Assembly: GCA_032358165.1 (NCBI GenBank)
Contig: JAALGY010000008.1
Coordinates: forward strand, 1,860,001 to 1,924,000
Source of the DNA: Diplosphaera chodatii
Lineage: Eukaryota > Chlorophyta > Trebouxiophyceae > Prasiolales > Stichococcaceae
Reading direction: 5' to 3'
Length of the DNA stretch: 64,000 bases
The first letter of the stretch is position 1, and each line of letters opens with the position of its first letter. Positions 21,342-31,525 of this stretch are shown one piece after another. The translations under genes and the position numbers were made by a program. The notes under the pieces were generated by a model. The model was not told the origin of the DNA. It saw only the letters and a program-made list of their open reading frames with translations, and did no database searches.

Positions 21342-24300
21342 CTAGCCGACCGTTGTCTTCTGCTGCGCCGCGGCGGTGGGGCACACCTGAGCCGGGCTGC
21401 CATTGCACCTGGGAACACGACACACATCACGGCGCCTTGACATGGTGTGATGGCCCCCGCTTGCCGTGAACATCTGGCCGTGTCCGTGCTGCATCGGGAC
21501 GTCTCGGTGGGGTTGACGCTCCACCACAGCACCATGACAGCGAGGTCACGCACAGCAGCCTGCTTGGCAGGACCCGGTGCGTGGGCTGTGACAGTGGCAG
21601 GGGCTGAGCAGATGTGGCCGCCGCACCCGCAGTCGCATGTCAGCGTGCAGTAGCCGCGCGTCGCCGTGGCATTGCCCGTCCGCATCCACGACTCGCAACA
21701 CTTGCCGAAGCTTTTCTGCACAGGAACACACGAGCAGCCCGCTCAGAACGAGCTATGTCGCCGCCGAGCATGGCAACGCCGTATGAAGGCCAACACCACC
21801 ACCACCATGATTCTGACGGCCATCGACCCTGCACGCTGAGATGCCGCCGCTGCCGTGCAAGTGATGGCTGGTATGCTGGCTTGCCTGCTGGGCGCAATTG
21901 TAGGCGCCGCCCGGCTGGTAGTTGGTGCAGCCCTTGACGCAGTCGTACGCCCACGGTGACTTGGCACCCGCAGCCTGTGATTGGCATTTCAAAGAGTTCC
22001 AGTTTTGACAACTATAGGATGCTCGTGGCGTTCACCAAGACCATTTCGATCGGCTGCAAGTGGCTCATGTCTCCTGTTTCATGGCAGCTGTTGGCGGAAC
22101 CCCGAACGATCGTACGATCGTTCGGGGGGCCTGCGGAGCCAGGAGCAACAAGGGTCCCGCACCCTGTTGGTGTTCAGCCAGGCCGCCTGCTTGATCATGG
22201 TCGGACCCCCAGCCTGCCTGTGGGCAGGCAACAAGCCGAGTTGCTGGGCAGGACGGCAGTGCAATCGTGCTATGGGAGGCGTGTCAAGGTGCAGAAGTCA
22301 GGTCAACATGAGAGCGCCTCACTTGAAGTTGAAGTCGTAACTGCAGTGAAACATCACAGAGTGTCAGTCACAGCGCCACACCCTCAGCAACTCGTGCGTC
22401 ACCGGTGTTTACTCAGATGATAGCACCGACATGGCTGCAAGGGTGCGTCTGTGCTCGTCACTGCACACTCCGCAGGGACGCAATCTGACCGGCACTCACT
22501 AGTTGTCGTCGCCAAAGGTGGGGTGGCACTGCCACACCAGGGCGCCGGCCAGGCCGTACGCGTTGGCGGCCGACAGGATGCTGCAGGGCAGGCGGCAGTA
22601 AGCGGTGATTCAAGACCCACCAAGCTGACAGCACGGCTGCTCATGTTGAAACACCCTGCGGGCAACAGGGCTCCTGATACCACTCGAAGCCCTGCGTGAT
22701 ATTCTGGGACAGCCGGTCACCTGGACATCACTTTGTCACGGCCGGAGGCCGGCGGGTAGATGTAGTTGCGCTGCGCGCCGAACTCCTCCACCAGCAGCGG
22801 CTTGTTGGCTGAGCGTGCCAGCCGCATCCTGTCCCCTGCAGTCAGATAACATCATGTGAAGAGGATGCACTATGCTCGTGGACCACCGTACCAATGTGCA
22901 CTGCACCCATGTGCACTGCACAGCCTCACCACATGGTGACTTCAAGCCTCCACTTTACGGCGGGGGTGGCTCACCGACGTAGAACTCGTTCACGTTCTGG
23001 TAGCTGGTATTGGACAGAGCAAAGCTCTGCGGGTACACGTGGATGGTGGCAAAGTCCAGGGTTTTGATGTACAGGTTCCTGTTGAAGTCCTCTCCCTTCA
23101 GGCCTGTGTTGGCCCTGCACACAGCATGTGCATGTGGATGTCATGCGACAGGCAAGGACAGGGTTCCTGCAATTTTTAGGCACGGATACATGTTGCGGAT
23201 GGGTGACCGCAGGCTAAGGTGCGTGCAGGTGCTCACCAGTTCAGGAACGGCCAGGATGCGCTGGCATACGGGTCATAGGTGCCCTTCACTCTGTGCGACG
23301 ACGACGGCATCTCTGGTCAAGCTGGCATGTAGGTGGTGGGCAGCCTCAGTGGACCCAGCCGCCCATGTACACAGCTAGCTGCCAGAATGGCATCAACTTT
23401 GGGACAGCACCTGTAGCCTTCGTTGCCGTTGGACACAAGCGTCTTGACCTTCAGTTCGTTCTTCAGGTAGGCAGACATGTCCACCTGATGCGGCCACACA
23501 AGCGGCATGTAAGAGAGGAGTGCAGTCGAATGGGTGTGCCGGCAACGGAGCTTCTTCTCACAGTGGAAGCCGGGAGCACTGCCGTGGCTGTACAAGTCAC
23601 CCAAAAACCGTCATGTGCTCACCAGCCAGTTGTACAGCAGTTGGCCGGGGTACATTTTTCTGTCGTGCTCCCAGTTGTCTACAGTGCTGCAACAGCCGCA
23701 CAGCAGCATGAATATCAGTTGACGCGGAAGCACATGGAAGCGTACAGTTGACACCGTGGCACACTTGCAAAAGCAGACTTTTGCTGCAGCTGGACTGCCG
23801 CTAAGCAGGTGCGCACATTTCCAACTTGGCACCAGTTGACATACGCCATACTCACTGGCACTCGTTGCACAGCTCGAAGGAGAGGATGGTGGGGTCGTTC
23901 TTGTAGATGCGTCCATTGATGGTGTTCTTGCGGTTGGCAATCTTCGCCAGCTGCACAACATGATGTTGCACAGAGTGATTGGCAAGGCATCAAGCCGATC
24001 AGCAACCACAACAGCCCCTACTGCAAGGTGGGCAGGAGGACAACACGCACGGACACCTTGTCGCCCTGAGATGTTCACGGCAGCATACGGCGCAGATGCC
24101 ACAGACGACCCACCCAGTGCTTGTATGCTGCGCGCGGCTGGGCGGCGGTGTAGAAAAGTGCCTTTGGCTGCCCCGGCTTGATGGTCGTGTCCACATACCT
24201 GCAACAGTGCGGGGACATACCAGGTCTTCTCCAGCGCTCTTGTGCATGTCGTTGCAGTGGTCATCAGCTGTTTCAGTGTGTGACGTATCAACCTACGCAT

Positions 24301-26133
24301 AGACGAGCACTGTGATAAAGGTTTTCCCAGGCAGGTTAAGACACTCACCACTGCTGGCCACCGTTCTGCACCTCGTGGTTTGTCAGCGCAATGATCAGAC
24401 GGATGCCGACCTGCGGCGTGGCAGCCACAGGTCAGCGCCGTGCTGTGCATGCTGCTGACTGCCGGCAGCTCATGATGTGCAGCGTTTTGGGGCTGGGCTG
24501 CGGCCTGAGACACGCAGCCAGTGCAGGCGCGAACTGACCGGCAGTGTAGCATGTTCACACGTAGTCGTAGGCTTGCAATTGCAGAAGCAAGCCAACAGAG
24601 CGTGACACCAGCCGTCAAAGCTGCACGTGCTAGTCGTCATCTGGTCGCCATTGATGCAAAGCGGCTGCACCTTGGCGCAGGCGTCCATGAAGTAGTCGAA
24701 GTGCTTCAGCGCCACCTCGTTGTACTTGAAGGGCGCCTGCTGGATGGGCAGCCGCCCGGCGCAGCACTTCACCTCATCCGCGCCGGCGGTGCTGAAGCCA
24801 AAGATCCGGATGACCTTGTTCAAGTGGGCAGCAGCAGGGTGAGCATCTATATGTACGAAGGGTGGCCAGATCAGGAGGCAGGCTGTGATGGATGCAGACG
24901 TGCATGCTGGACAGTCGGCCCTTCTGCACCAGATGCCATGCCCGTGGGACAACACAGTCTGGACATGCCAACCCCAGTAAAGGGCCCTACCCGGGTGCCC
25001 TGCTGCCAGTGCGCCTTCAACTCTGATGTGAGAAAGGCTGGCGTGTACCTCCCATATATGATGGCATCATACCTGCGCAAGATGTTGCTCACAAATCAGG
25101 GCATGGGCTGTCGGCAGATCATTGCGCTGCGCAGGCCGAGGTTCTGATTTGCACGACATGAACTGCTTCAAACAGCCCTCAGCCTGGTGCATCCTCGTGC
25201 ATTACTGCATCCACGCACCAGTTCGAGCCGACGGGAAAGAAGGTTTTGCTGGCGATCGTGAAGCGCGTGCCCTGCGCCACACAGATGCCCAGCATGAATG
25301 TTGCTTCTCCTCACCTGGCCACCGTGTTGCCACAACCTCATGACACACTTGGTCAGTCACTGGCAGATAGCAGGACGCACCTGCGCTCGTACGAACGAGG
25401 CGTTTGCGGCGATGGGTGCCAGTGGCACCGCCGCCACGCGGCTGTTGGCTGCAGGTGCTACGGGGAGCCAACAGCACAGCGGTCGTCACAAGTCCGCCCC
25501 CAGCAGTCAGCTATGGCAGGCGCTGGTGTACATGTGTCAGCCTTGAGCCACATCGCAGTCAGCCTGCACAGCCTGGCGGCCGCGTGGGTCACAGAATGGC
25601 AAACGTCTGAAGCCAGCTGCTCACCTGCTTGCTGACGCGGCTGCGTCTGAGTGCCCGACCTGAAGCGGTCGTCGCCAATGTCGGACGGCGGCGCAGTCAC
25701 CGAAGTCTGCATGCAGCCCCTACCCTTGGTCAACTTCATGACTCAGCAGCCCGCACAAAGTGACTGCGCCATGCCCCAGGGCATCCTGGCAACCAGTGAG
25801 TCAACGGCAAGGCGAGCCGCCACAGCAGATAGAGCAGTAAGCAGCCATGCGGCGCAAGGTGGCCTCGGCAGCTGGGCAGCACCTCACCTCGGCCAGGGAG
25901 GGGTCCTTGTGCAGGGCATCGTAGTCGACTGGGATGCCAAGCTCCACGGCCTGCTGCAGGCCGCTGCTGGCTGCGCCGAAGCGGGAGCTGCCGCCGGCGC
26001 CAGGGGCTGACGCCAGCGCGATGCGGCGCACATTTGCTGCTGTCAGAGCTGGCTGGGGCGCCTGTGCCAGCGCACCTGCAGGCAGCAGCACGGCTGCCAG
26101 GGCACACAGCAATGCCGCGGCGGTTGCGTGCAT
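21342..26133 (-). CDS. Secreted GH5 endo-beta-mannanase-like enzyme with C-terminal cysteine-rich module (tandem copy 2)
   Basis: Paralogue of the neighbouring GH5 gene, same strand. ATG 26133 begins a clear signal peptide (LLCALAAVLLPAGALA, cleavage likely before QAP). Catalytic exons include PLAPIAANASFVRAQ (about 25410), GTRFTIASKTFFPVGSNW (about 25260), YDAIIYGRYTPAFLTSELK (about 25050), KVIRIFGFSTAGADEV (about 24810), VDTTIKPGQPKALFYTAA (about 24180), RIYKNDPTILSFELCNEC with the acid/base Glu (about 23890), LVSNGNEGYR (about 23420), GEDFNRNLYIKTLDFAT (about 23080) and KPLLVEEFGAQRNY with the nucleophile Glu (about 22790). The end of the catalytic domain is split by a 159-bp intron (22341-22499) absent from copy 1, leaving an 18-nt microexon (22323-22340). 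A 55-nt linker exon (22163-22217), Cys-module exons (21885-21974, 21627-21715) and a short last exon (21342-21408) follow. It lacks the Lys-rich tail of copy 1. One intron (21716-21884) appears to be GC-AG. Confidence 0.85.
21627..21974 (-). other. Cysteine-rich C-terminal module of GH5 copy 2 (two exons)
   Basis: Exons 21885-21974 (90 nt) and 21627-21715 (89 nt) encode C-V-K-G-C-T-N-Y-Q-P-G-G-A-Y-N-C-A-Q-Q followed by KSFGKCCESWM and RGYCTLTCDCGC. Cysteine positions, W-M and exon lengths match copy 1 exactly, which supports both splice models. Role as a wall- or polysaccharide-binding module is inferred. Confidence 0.75.
22100..22127. repeat. Perfect 28-bp palindrome in a GH5 intron
   Basis: Each half is CCCCGAACGATCGT or its complement, with the centre between 22113 and 22114 and no spacer. 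Pairing stops at both ends (A at 22099 against G at 22128). It lies inside the intron 21975-22162 of GH5 copy 2; copy 1 has no such sequence in the matching intron. Confidence 0.95.
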
Positions 26134-26852
26134 GCTGCCGTCCCGTCGAACGCGTGCCAGTCCAGCCAAGGGGACGGCAGCGGCTGACGCTACGCTAGTG
26201 CTGTGACTGCCAGCGATTGATGCGGCGACTCTGGTAAGGTGTGAAGATGTGCACAACGTGAGGTGAGCGCGTGAAGTGTAGTGCTGCCTGATCCAGGCTG
26301 GCGGCAAGACGCGTTCACGCAGGCGCGTTGGAGCACGGTTATTGACACTCGGAGGTCACAACGGCAGAACGGGAACCCCAAAAACAGCGAGTGATGTACC
26401 GGGACCGCCGGAGGTCAGTGATCACCGGTGGGTGTTTTGGCAGGTTACGCCCCGCCCAACCGCTGGTTCGACCCCCGGCGGACCGGAGTCGGAGCTGGAA
26501 GTTGGGGCCATGCACGCTGCCCGCCCCGTACCAGCGTGACCAATCGCCACAACTGCTCCTCACAGCACAGCTTCACATCACGCACACACTTTGCATGTTT
26601 CCACGTGCATAGCCAGATGGTGGGTGAAGCACCGCATCGATGGAGGCCTGCACAGACTGCCTTCCCAGCAACAGCAGCGTGTCCATCTGTGACAGACGTG
26701 GTGATGGCAGCCCTCATCCCTTGTCATATATGGCATTTGTCTGACAACAGCGTAACTGACTGGCGGAGCCAGCTCCTCCATCAGTTATTAAGTGCGCTTA
26801 TGGCCATGAGGCTTCAGCTTCCTTGCCGGACGGCCCAACAGCCACGTGCGCA
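26134..26852. other. Spacer between F-box gene 2 and GH5 copy 2
   Basis: These 719 bases lie upstream of the GH5 copy 2 start and downstream of the F-box stop at 26853. They should hold the GH5 promoter. An open frame runs upstream in frame with the GH5 start to 26307 but looks like untranslated leader. I see no gene. Confidence 0.4.
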
Positions 26853-28888
26853 TCACGCACTCGCAGCGGCGGGCGCCAGCTGGCGCCGGGGGTCGTGGAT
26901 CACCATGCCCGCGGCCAGCTCGAAGGTGCCGCTGAACAGCCCGGCGTGGTCCACCTCGTAGCTGGTGCGGCACAGCTGGCGCGGGAAGTCGTGTTCCCCC
27001 GCCGCCACCTGGCACTGGCGTAGCCGCAGCAGCGTGAGCGACGGCGGCAGCGCCGCCAGCATCTCCTTGCTGACGAGGCAGCTGCAGGTGCCACACGAAA
27101 CGAGCTGAGTATGGAGCGCACGCAGCTGTGTCATCCTGCAACACTCACAGCACCGACAGCAGCGGCTGTTGAGAGTCAGGCTGGTCTTCTTGATGATTTT
27201 TGCCGGCGGGGCGCTGAAGTGGCCTCAAGATGACCCGATTATGTAGAGAAGACTAGCACAGATCACGGTGCACGGCTCAGCGCCAGGGTCACCTGAAGAA
27301 GGTGAGCTTGGACAGCTGGCGCAGCGGCGCGATGAGGGGTATGGCATGGTCAGTGCGAGCGCCCACTTCCGCAGCCGAGATGAAGCCCGAGCCGAACGAC
27401 ACGCAGAGTTCACCCTGTCCAGCGGCAAGATGAGCAGTGTCGGCAAACATCAGAACACGGTGGCATTGCCGCTTGGAGTGTAAGACACAGGCTTGTGCGC
27501 TCATGACAGTGCACCATGGGTAAAAGATCTGAGACAACCTCATGCAATGGCTGATTGTGTCAGGCAGCAAACTGAGCCCTGCTGCATGCCCCACCTGGAG
27601 ACCAAGCGACCGCAGGCTCGGTGGCAGGCCCACGTGAAGCCGTGTGTGCACGCGGCTCAGGTGCTGCAGGTTTGGGAACGCCTCTGGCGGCGCTCTCAGC
27701 AGCAGGCCGCTCTTGCACACGACGTCAATCAGGTGGGGCCCAGACACCGCCTGGAAGTGCTTCGACTGCACCCAAGCCACGTAGATGGTTTAGTCCAATG
27801 AGCATTGCCACGCAAGTGCTTCAGTCCAATGGAACGCGTCGGCGCATGAGGGCTGGCCTTGCTGGGGACACGGAGAGTCTCCTGAGGACCAGTGAACCTG
27901 TGCTCAAGGCATGGTGCATGCAGCAGTGCATCCTCCTTAGGGTGCGCATGGCATCCCTCGCACAGCAGCATGACTGTACGAACCGTGGGTCTGGCCGGAT
28001 GGAGCCAGGCAGGGGTCAGCACATGTATACGCACTGCAGACACAACCCTCACCTCGAGAAGCTCGCCCAGGGCAGCAGTCATGTTGATGTCTTGGTTGGA
28101 GCCGGGAGGCTCTTCGGGCGCTGATGTCAGCATCCGCTCGTCGATGATGACGTGCAGGCGGCACACCGGCATGCAGCTGGTCGTCAGTGCGTCCATGGCC
28201 GACACTGCCTTGGCGCTGCCGGGCCTGCGAGGTCACAACGTGCACGTAGCAGTTGCTGCCGCTCGTGAGGAGTACGGGGTGCACTGCAGCCCGCCACCAT
28301 CAACATGCGTGTGCATGTGTGTTCAGCACTGGTCGGGGTGCAGAGCATTGCTTTTGAGCAGCTCAGGGGCTCGCACAGTATCCAGGGCCGGCTGCAGAGT
28401 CACGGCCTGCATCGCTCCCCAGCACTCATGTGCGGTGCAAACCTACCTTAGTATGTGTGCATCCTCGGGTCTCTCCCGGAAGCTGCCATCATCAAGGCGC
28501 AGGCCGATCGGCTGCTGCCACATGATGTCACGCCACCTACACGCAGCACACCTGATGAGACGACGTTGTTATGTTACCATGCTGATCAGTGAGCATGCAC
28601 GCGCACTGCCTGCCAAGTCAGCACCCCGCGCAGTGGTAAGGCGTGTGTGCCGTTTGAGAACGTGTTCTGTTGCTCTGTTGGCATTGCGTGATGTACTTAC
28701 TGCTTGCACACAAGCGCCAGCTCCTGCCAGCGGGCGGCACTCGCGCGGCCGTTCCCGCCATCGGGCACCTGCCGCAGCGGTGCGGATGCCGCTGCAAGGA
28801 TGAGGTTCCAGACATCTCTGGGCAGCTCGACCCGCGATGCATCGTCTTGCGGAACATGCTGTTGCCTGCTATCTCCAGGTCCTGACAT
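26853..28888 (-). CDS. F-box/leucine-rich protein (tandem copy 2)
   Basis: Putative substrate adaptor of an SCF ubiquitin ligase. The first exon (ATG 28888) carries an F-box-like segment, RVELPRDVWNLILAAASAPL and then SAARWQELALVCKQ, and joins to a W-R-D-I-M exon ending PIGLRLDDG (about 28540-28470). Later exons read HFQAVSGPHLIDVVCKSG, APPEAFPNLQHLSRVHTRL and LPPSLRSLGLQ (about 27760-27580), then RQLSKLTFF (about 27320) and a last exon MLAALPPSLTLLRLRQCQV followed by a 50-residue tail to the stop at 26853. The repeated L-P-P-S-L-x-x-L-x-L pattern is leucine-rich-repeat-like. The F-box is short and divergent, so partner binding is inferred. It is paralogous exon by exon to the next gene upstream on this strand. 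Confidence 0.72.
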
Positions 28889-29277
28889 GCTTGTCCGCTT
28901 CTGAAGACTTCAACCATGCACCACGTTCAGCATCAGCATTCATACATGCACATGGCAGACCGCGTGGATGACCGACCACAAACCGCAAAGGTTTCGCTAG
29001 ATATCACAATACCCGGGAACATGAAGTCAATCCGCAAACAAGGAGTGTGACTGGCCTCATGATGTATAGTGCTGGCCAAGATGGGCGCTGAGCTGGCGCA
29101 TCCAGCACTGAGCTGATGGTATGTTGGCACAGTTGGATGTTTCAGCGATGAAGTACAGGCGGAGACTGCCTTGGCGGACTACCAGCAAGCATCAAAATGA
29201 TGCGTCGCTGCAAGAAGGGCTCGTCAACGGTGCCAAACGCTGCCATGCCAGTTCAGTGTGGCGCCATATTCTGAGGG
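28889..29277. other. Spacer between the tandem F-box genes
   Basis: These 389 bases hold the 3' end of copy 1 and the promoter of copy 2. No motif or gene is recognised. Confidence 0.4.
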
Positions 29278-31148
29278 TCAGGCCATCGCCGCTGTGCCGG
29301 GCGCCAGCTCGTATCTGCAGCTGCACAGCCCGTCGCCGTGCTCCCGGTAGCTGGTGCGGCACATGTGTGCCGGGATGCCGTCATCCTCCGCATCAACACC
29401 GCAGTACCGTAAGCGCAGCGTTGTGAGCGACGGCGGCATGGCCGCTCGCATCTCCTTGGTGATAGTACACCTGCATCAGACACCCAGGAGGCGCCGTGTT
29501 AGACAGCTGGGCAAGCATCCGCAGCTTTGCCACAGCAGGAGCTGCAGACCAGCCATCAGCCCTACTGCCGACCATGGCACTTCAGAAAGGTCGCCCCATA
29601 AAGGTGCATCTCAACGCTGTGGACACTCAGCTGCAGCAACACCGTAGCGTTTGACGGCCCTCAAGAAGAGAGTGCCTGCAGCAGGGCGTAGTGCCATGGC
29701 ATGCAGCTGGCAAGACCGAGGTGCTGGAAAACAAGGGTTCAATAGCAGCAGTGTCACCCAGTGATGCTGAGTGTGGACAGCTGGCGCAGCGAGGGGAGCC
29801 AGTCGGTGACGTCGGAGTTGTCCGTCTGAGCGCCCAGGAATGAGCAACGAGAGGCTTGATAATAGTAGTCGATGGTCTCCCATTCCCCCTCTATCTTAAG
29901 CGCCTGCAGGCCTCGGGGCGGACACGACTCCAACCTCGCCCAAACCTTCGTCAAGCGCTGCAGCTTGGGAAACGCCTCTGGCGGCACCTTGAGCTCGAAG
30001 CCACGGTAATATTCATATGAGACAGCTGTAAGGTGTGGCCCAGACACTGCCTGGAACTTGGCTGCCTGCACCGTAGACCAAAGCCAGGTGATGTGCCATG
30101 CAGTAGCAACCGCTTGGACCCCCCAAGCAGCCACAAACTCCAGCAGACTGTCAGCATGACACCCACTTGCTGCCCGCAGAACACACAGCAAGTGCAAGCT
30201 GGAAAAAAGGCAGCTCATGCATCAACAGCCCCGCTTGCAGGCTGCTGTGCGCCTCGCAGCTCGCGCAGCTGCACAAGCATTGAGCAAGCCTGGCGCCTCC
30301 CTACTGCATCCTGTTGTAGTTCGGCATGTGCCATCTGTTGAATCCGCACACATCAGATGGATGATGCGGCTCACCATAAACATGTCGCTGACGGCCCTCG
30401 ACAACTCTGTCGACCCGTCAGTAGCGGATGGCACGTAGCCCGAGAGCCCCGTTGGCGATGTTGGAGTCTCTGCAACGGTAATGTGCAGGCTGCACACCGG
30501 CACGTGGCCCGCCGCTAGCTGCTTCAGCGCGGCAGCCGCTGTCCAGCAGCCGCTGACGTACGTGTAGAGGCTGCACCCGATAATGCCCCTGCATGTGACA
30601 AACAGGTGTCTTCACACAGTAGCCCCACCATGACTGGTCATGCACCACATGTGTTCAGGCACCTGATCTTCAACCAGGGCAGCCACGTAGGCGCGCATTT
30701 CAGCATGCAGCAGCACTTTGTGGGTGACAGGACTGTGCAAGATGTGTGAAGCTGGGCGAAACAGAGTTTGTGCCTGCCGCTGGTCGGAGGACAGCAGTCA
30801 TCATCAAGCCTCAGGCCGACTGGCTGCTGCATCATAAGCTCATGCCACCTGCAGGGTGCTAGACGAGACTCGCCGGCTGCATATGTGACGTGCAGATCCA
30901 CCAGCAGGGATGCTGCATGGTGCGCCCTGTTCCGGACTCCAAAGGCACAAAGTGTCCGGCATGCCGTGATGTTCATATTGCACTCACTGCTTGCACACGA
31001 GCACCAGGTCCAGCCAGCGTGCAGCATGCGAGCGGCCATCTTTGCCGCCGGGCTGCTGCCGCAGCGGTGCCGCTGCCGCTGCCAGGATGACACGCCAAAC
31101 ATCTGTGGGCAGGTCCACGCCATCGACACGAGGTGTGCCATTCACCAT
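29278..31148 (-). CDS. F-box/leucine-rich protein (tandem copy 1)
   Basis: Paralogue of the F-box gene just downstream on the same strand. ATG 31148 begins GVDLPTDVWRVILAAAAAPL, then HAARWLDLVLVCKQ ending at a GTGAGT donor, and the next exon continues W-H-E-L-M-M-Q-Q-P-V-G-L-R-L-D-D (about 30850-30790). Middle exons read KFQAVSGPHLTAVSYEYYRG, VPPEAFPKLQRLTKVWARL and PPRGLQALKIEGEWE (about 30065-29880), then LPSLRQLSTLSITG (about 29800-29760). The last exon reads MRAAMPPSLTTLRLRYCGV to TGA 29278. Proposed role is target recognition for an SCF-type ubiquitin ligase, inferred from the F-box-like N-terminus plus leucine-rich segments. The C-terminal tail is shorter than in copy 2. Confidence 0.72.
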
Positions 31149-31525
31149 CCTCTGCTACCGCCTTCAGGGATCTGGCCTTGTATGTTGCAAGACTTGAACG
31201 ACAGGTCACACTGCTCGGCTGATAGACTGTGACACACTGCACATAAAGCAGCGCCGGGCACTGGGTGGAGGATTGAGGAAGGGTGATAGATGCACACGAA
31301 AGCGCTGCGGGGCAGAGCAGTTGTCAGGTTGACGAGAAACAGGTGGAAACCGCACAGGGTCGCAATCTGAGCCTCCCTGCCCGTACTGAGCAGTACAGTT
31401 TGTACTTCACGCACACTGCCAACCGAAACCAGTGTCTGCCAAGCTGCTGCAGCACACACTCTCAAGCTGCAACACACGGACAGACCGGCTTGCTGCGCGG
31501 CCACGAGGTCAACAAACAAGCCGTG
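31149..31525. other. Spacer between the AT-hook protein gene and F-box copy 1
   Basis: About 377 bases between a stop at 31526 and an ATG at 31148, both on the minus strand. It should hold the F-box promoter. No gene is recognised. Confidence 0.4.

Noticed and set aside
26465..26475. GGTTCGACCCC resembles a tRNA B-box
   Set aside because: No A-box at a suitable distance and the T-stem does not pair; no cloverleaf can be drawn.
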